DNA of 64,000 nucleotides from Paragonimus westermani (lineage: Eukaryota > Platyhelminthes > Trematoda > Plagiorchiida > Troglotrematidae): positions 217,858 to 281,857 of the forward strand of contig QNGE01000127.1 in NCBI GenBank assembly GCA_008508345.1. Reading direction: 5' to 3'. A program made the translations under genes and the position numbers. Numbering within the stretch: position 1 is the first letter of the stretch; every line of letters starts with the position of its first letter. The notes under the pieces are model-generated. The model was not told the DNA's origin. It worked only from the letters and a program-made list of their open reading frames with translations, and did not search any database. Positions 59,771 to 64,000 of the stretch are shown piece by piece.

Positions 59771-60929
59771 ATGCAAATGCCCAGTCACCGTCTCCCCTAG
59801 GCAATGCTCACTGTGGATATCCCTTTATATTCTCCAGTGTAATATGCATGTTCCGAGTTGCACGTCGCCATTCTTGTCAATAGACACTAAACTGTTTTTT
59901 AGTTGGTCGATTTTGGATTAGTTGATACCAGATTTCAGAACCGAAGCGTTCTACTACGTGTTTTTTTGGCCTAATTCTTATGTCGATAATGAACGCAGTT
60001 ATTCTGAAGTCTGTCTACAACCTCTTTCCAGTCGTGTGGACACATTACACTTAATTCTAATATCGCGTTTATACTTTTTTCATTCCTGTTCGTCCAAATG
60101 ACCTAAAATATTCCGATAAATAAATATGCGATCGGTTGTTTTAGTTGTCACAATGCATTTGATTTTTGAACTTACGTCCATAAAACCACTGATTCAATTA
60201 AATAAACTTAAATCAAGCCAACAGTACGCTTGTTAATCATTAGGGTTGAGTTGTAAACTTTTAGTAGGTCGTTCTCAGTTTTCCTTACCAGATGTTCCCT
60301 ATATCTGCAGTCATCTTCTGTATATCTTGCTATTTATTCGAGGCATAATCTTAGGATTTTCAAATAGGTCCTTGCGTAATATATTCCTCTGTCATAGGTT
60401 TTGTTAATAAACCCTATATTGTTAATACTGAATTTCGTAGAATGCGCGGTGTTTTCCTCCTGGTTGAAGAAGACATCAACGTATGCTAAACCTATCTAAA
60501 GGTCATTCAAATATTAACTTGTGACCGGAGTTAATATAGGTTACGGGGTAACAAGTATTTTGTGGAGCTCCCGGAAATCAGCTGTCGATAAATTTGCTTT
60601 CACCTTCTGTCAGACAGACTGGGGGTACAGATTCTATTGGTCATCTTCAAACTCCAGTGTTACCTGGTATGGTTGTCTAAAGCAGAATTATCACATGAAC
60701 ATCGTGCGCTCATACAGTAATATCTCATACGTCCTAGCCGTACTGGAAATTGCCCTTATGTAATTTTGTTGGCTATTTGTCAAGATTTTTACGTTTATTC
60801 GCGCAGAGCAACGAATGATCATCTATGGATGGTTAAACCGGTATAAGTGATTGCAGAACGCGCTGATTCAACGTGTTGAACGAGCCTTGTTCTGGTGTGT
60901 GCATTGGGGTAGGTGCGTTTCTGATAAAC

Positions 60930-61070
60930 ACCTACCATAGTAAGAAATTTGTAAAGTTCTTTGGGAATATTCATACTGTGAAGCAGGATTGCTCTCCAAC
61001 CTCGACGCTATTTCGCATTTGCCTCACTTTGCGCATTTCGGACCTCCTGTTCTTCAGACGGCGAAATTTA
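60930..61070 (+). pseudogene. Fragment of a non-LTR reverse transcriptase
   Basis: The frame includes HTVKQDCSPTSTLFRI, close to the VRQGCPLSPTLFN motif that follows the palm in non-LTR RTs; the usual G is D and the next LS is changed. Flanking sequence is too diverged to extend the match. Confidence 0.4.
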
Positions 61071-62624
61071 TGATTGTTTGAAGAGATGTTAGCTTACTTT
61101 TAGTGCACTTGGACAGCACTGGCCAGAGAATTTTGACCAGAGAGCTACTGTTCGCAGAAAGTGCTGTCCCAGATACATATATAAAGAAGCTTCACAAAGG
61201 CTTACTGCCAATCTTCCGTTTGTTTGCAGTAGCTTTTCACTGACCGTTATTCTACGAAAAACAAACATCGTAAGCCAGAACCTCTGTAATGCATTGAGCT
61301 TTCGTCTTGTTGAACGCGTCTTGGTCGCGATAACCTCTTGTCTGTCGAAACAAACATACGTCACCAAATAATATCACAATCATCTCCTGAATTTAAATTT
61401 TACTACTATGACTACCCTTACATTGTTTCGAACATAAATGGTGGGTTTTCTCTAGACCGTTGTGCTGTAAATCACTGTGTTGATTGTGGTATAACAACAT
61501 CTGTTTCACGATGCATAGTATTCTTACGTTTTGTTTGTATTGGAAGCGCTTCAGCATCATCAAAGCTCTCTTTAACTGTTGCCACTATTGGTGGCTAACC
61601 TGAAGTAGGATGCCACTAATGATCTCATTTTGTGTGTATGTAAGTGTGTTCCTGATTGTTCACGTTTTTTTCAGGTAGATTTATTTAACTGGCTACCCAT
61701 GCCCCTACTCTCAAACCGTACAAGTAGAAAGAGAGATGTGTTCTGTTTACTTTCGAATTTTGTAATCACTTTTTGTTTGTCTTCTCAGCCTCGTCCTCAT
61801 GGGATAAAGTTTCACCTTGTTCCACGGAGACGCAACTGAATGTTCACGTGTTTTGTGTCCTTTCGGATTAAACCGGATAGGGAATTCGTATGGAACCACA
61901 AGTGCTTTGATGCGATCCACCTGAGGTGACACACGAGTGCAAACTTTCTTTGAATTAGGTCACTGGAGCATACTGATCTGGAGACAGATGCCGCCATCCA
62001 TGTATGCGTGTGTGTGAGAAGACTACGTTTCCTGGCCTGACAAGACAATCCGACACATTGCATTACGCTTTAAAGTGACCTTACTGTTCCATTTTGACTT
62101 GATTGGCTTGGTGTGTATGAGGGCTTTTCACTGGCCCAACAATGTTTATAGGTCAAATGCGAACCTAAACAGGAGAGAAAAGCATACGCAAAGTTAGCGT
62201 CGTTCATAATGGCCATCTTTTTTGGGTTCAACTTTAATTTTCATGCAGACCATTTTGACGAGAAGTTTCAGAACTGAGTCGCGCTCGCCTGCTATCAGTG
62301 TAAGTGTAAAACTGCGATCCACTGCTATGTGAACCTGTCAACAACTTTAATGAAATCTGCATTTTCAGCTTGGCTGAGACGTCCTAACTGGGAGGGTACT
62401 ATTCGTTTGATTTGAGGAGGCAACAACTGTTTCGTCTGTCCGGATGACTGGCAACCTGAGCCGGTGAAGAAGTCACGTTTGATGATGTGTGAATTGCACA
62501 CTGATGCAGTGTTCCGTCTAAATCATTACGTTCCTCCGTAGCTGTAAAGACAATAAGTGGCAATTCCAACCTGGTAAGTTAATTTAAGAATATGAGTTTG
62601 ATTTGTCATCCACAGTAGCCATTT
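61071..62624. other. No supported gene
   Basis: Several open frames of 60-90 codons on both strands without domains. A pyrimidine-rich acceptor near 61675 is followed by an unassigned frame. Confidence 0.4.
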
Positions 62625-62745
62625 TACTCTGTGAGCTGTTCGTTTGTAAGAAAACCGCCAACGATGGTTTGGGACACATTTTCAACGGGAAATGTGCCCC
62701 CAAATCATCATTGATGGTTTTCCTGAAAACAAAAACACTTCGGCT
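62625..62745. repeat. Imperfect inverted repeat (foldback), arms about 55 bp
   Basis: Left (about 62625-62681) and right (about 62690-62745) arms are reverse complements with scattered mismatches around an 8-base centre. Because of the symmetry, the + and - strand open frames here encode similar peptides (KTANDGLG on one, KTINDDLG on the other). It is consistent with an old miniature foldback element. No target-site duplication was identified. Confidence 0.65.
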
Positions 62746-64000
62746 TTTCGAAAATAATGTCAGTCTCATCTCTATGCATAAGATTCACTCGGGATGAGTT
62801 CATTCTCGTCAGTAAGTGAGATATGATTACTGACGTGTCTTTGAAGGGCTAGTTTGCGCTAACTTCAAAATTACTCGAATTTTTCCATTACAGGATAAAG
62901 TCGACCTTTTAGTCTTTGGCTTATTCAGTTTGGATCTTCTCAGTCTGTTTCCTAGAGCAGACGTCCAACGCAAGCTTTGTTTTCGATTCCAAAGTGCTCC
63001 CTTCTTTAACAGGCCATTCTTTACCATACAGCGATTCTGGTTGCCCCCAGTAGACCAAGCTGAATGTGGTCCTTTGTAATACTGAAATTTCTTTTAGAAA
63101 CCGGGTGACAGAAAGCTTTCTCTCTGTTTTCTGCCAACCGTTCCCTCATACTCAACTGCTTATATCAGAAATGCAAAGCAGACTTCCATACACGTACAGG
63201 ATTGCGTCTTTTTGTCTAATGAAATCACAGTTAACTGGGCTTCACTCATCTCGTTCGTTGGTCACTAAAACGGCTGCTCATCTGTTCATACGTCACTGGA
63301 GTAACGCTCCAGTGCTCACACTGTTGAGCATGTCGTCTCTGTGACTCATAGATGCGATTGCCCGTCTTACATACATTGTGTAGCGTGTACACAAGTGGTT
63401 TGACGTTAAAGAATTGTGCACCCATAGACTGATCTTGTAGGTTTTTGCAGACAGCTTCCCGACTTTCTTTAGTTGCTCATTAAACAATTATCCACTGACC
63501 GTACAACCACCTTGGTGGGATAAACACGAAAAATAACATTCCCTAACTTACCGCATGACAATCAACTGTGATATAAGGGGCAGTTAAATAAATGTCGTAA
63601 GATTTACTTGAGTAACGGACAATGCTTTGATTATTCGTCCTGACCAGTTGTGGTCATCCAGCACAGTGTCTTTTTCTCCACTTTTTCAAACTTATGTGTG
63701 CATTAGTTTTTTATTACCTTGCTAGAACTCGTCTATCCAGTTCTGTTTCAAGTCACCAAGTACCAATAAAATCCAAAAATCCAGAGGTTTTGACGGTTAA
63801 TACGGATACTGTGATACCCAATTCTATGTGACGAATGACTATTCAAACTGACTTCAGTGTGCACAAAAGATGAGGCAAGGAACCCACTAATCATCATATT
63901 TCATATTACAATGGTATGAACCATTGAATGAAATTCTTTCTGTTGTGTATAAACTTTGAACAGAATGAGTACTGTGATTTGTTGAAGCCTGTCTCAAACT
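62746..64000. other. No supported gene
   Basis: Short open frames only, on both strands (62827-63027 -, 63066-63344 +, 63293-63487 -), without domains or convincing splice borders. Confidence 0.4.

Overview
The window looks like ordinary nuclear DNA of a digenean trematode (fluke) with a large, intron-rich genome; a Fasciola-like species would fit, but that is inference. It is moderately AT-rich, has no long open frames (the longest is 149 codons), has exon-sized coding islands with GT/AG borders separated by kilobases, and carries repeat families known from flatworms: RTE-like non-LTR retrotransposons, tRNA-like SINEs that carry hammerhead ribozymes (the schistosome Sm-alpha pattern), and a probable Penelope-like-element hammerhead in a long palindrome. 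There is no operon-like, prokaryotic, plasmid or CRISPR structure.

Only two stretches are assigned to cellular genes by protein motif. One is a single + strand exon of a PAR-3 polarity-protein homologue (4565-4789), covering the second half of its N-terminal oligomerisation domain. The other is a single + strand exon of an M14 metallocarboxypeptidase of the carboxypeptidase D/E/N type (12250-12454). Partner exons were not found for either, so most of each gene is outside the window, in introns I could not resolve, or lost. About a dozen further exon-like islands (for example 7679-8022 +, 9658-9810 -, 24638-24911 +, 31425-31547 +, 34992-35127 +, 42597-42824 +) rest on an open frame plus splice-like borders, without recognised homology. 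They are listed at low confidence, because frames of this length also arise by chance.

Layout: 1-468, 3' end of an RTE-like retrotransposon. 469-4564, no supported gene. 4565-12454, the PAR-3 exon, an RTE fragment, several candidate exons on both strands, and the carboxypeptidase exon. 12455-40689, mostly intron or intergenic DNA with one SINE, small repeats and weak exon candidates. 40690-46295, the densest part: a GC-rich island, a SINE with an intact-looking hammerhead, a possible small secreted-protein gene, a second SINE subfamily and a probable Gypsy integrase remnant. 46296-55035, little. 55036-62745, the palindromic hammerhead element, more decayed SINEs, an RT fragment and a foldback repeat.

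The most interesting content is ribozyme biology. At least two hammerhead cores look complete at their conserved positions (41418-41460 on the - strand, 55142-55182 on the + strand), and the window holds a graded series of decayed relatives of the first. I see no evidence for a wholly new multi-gene system.
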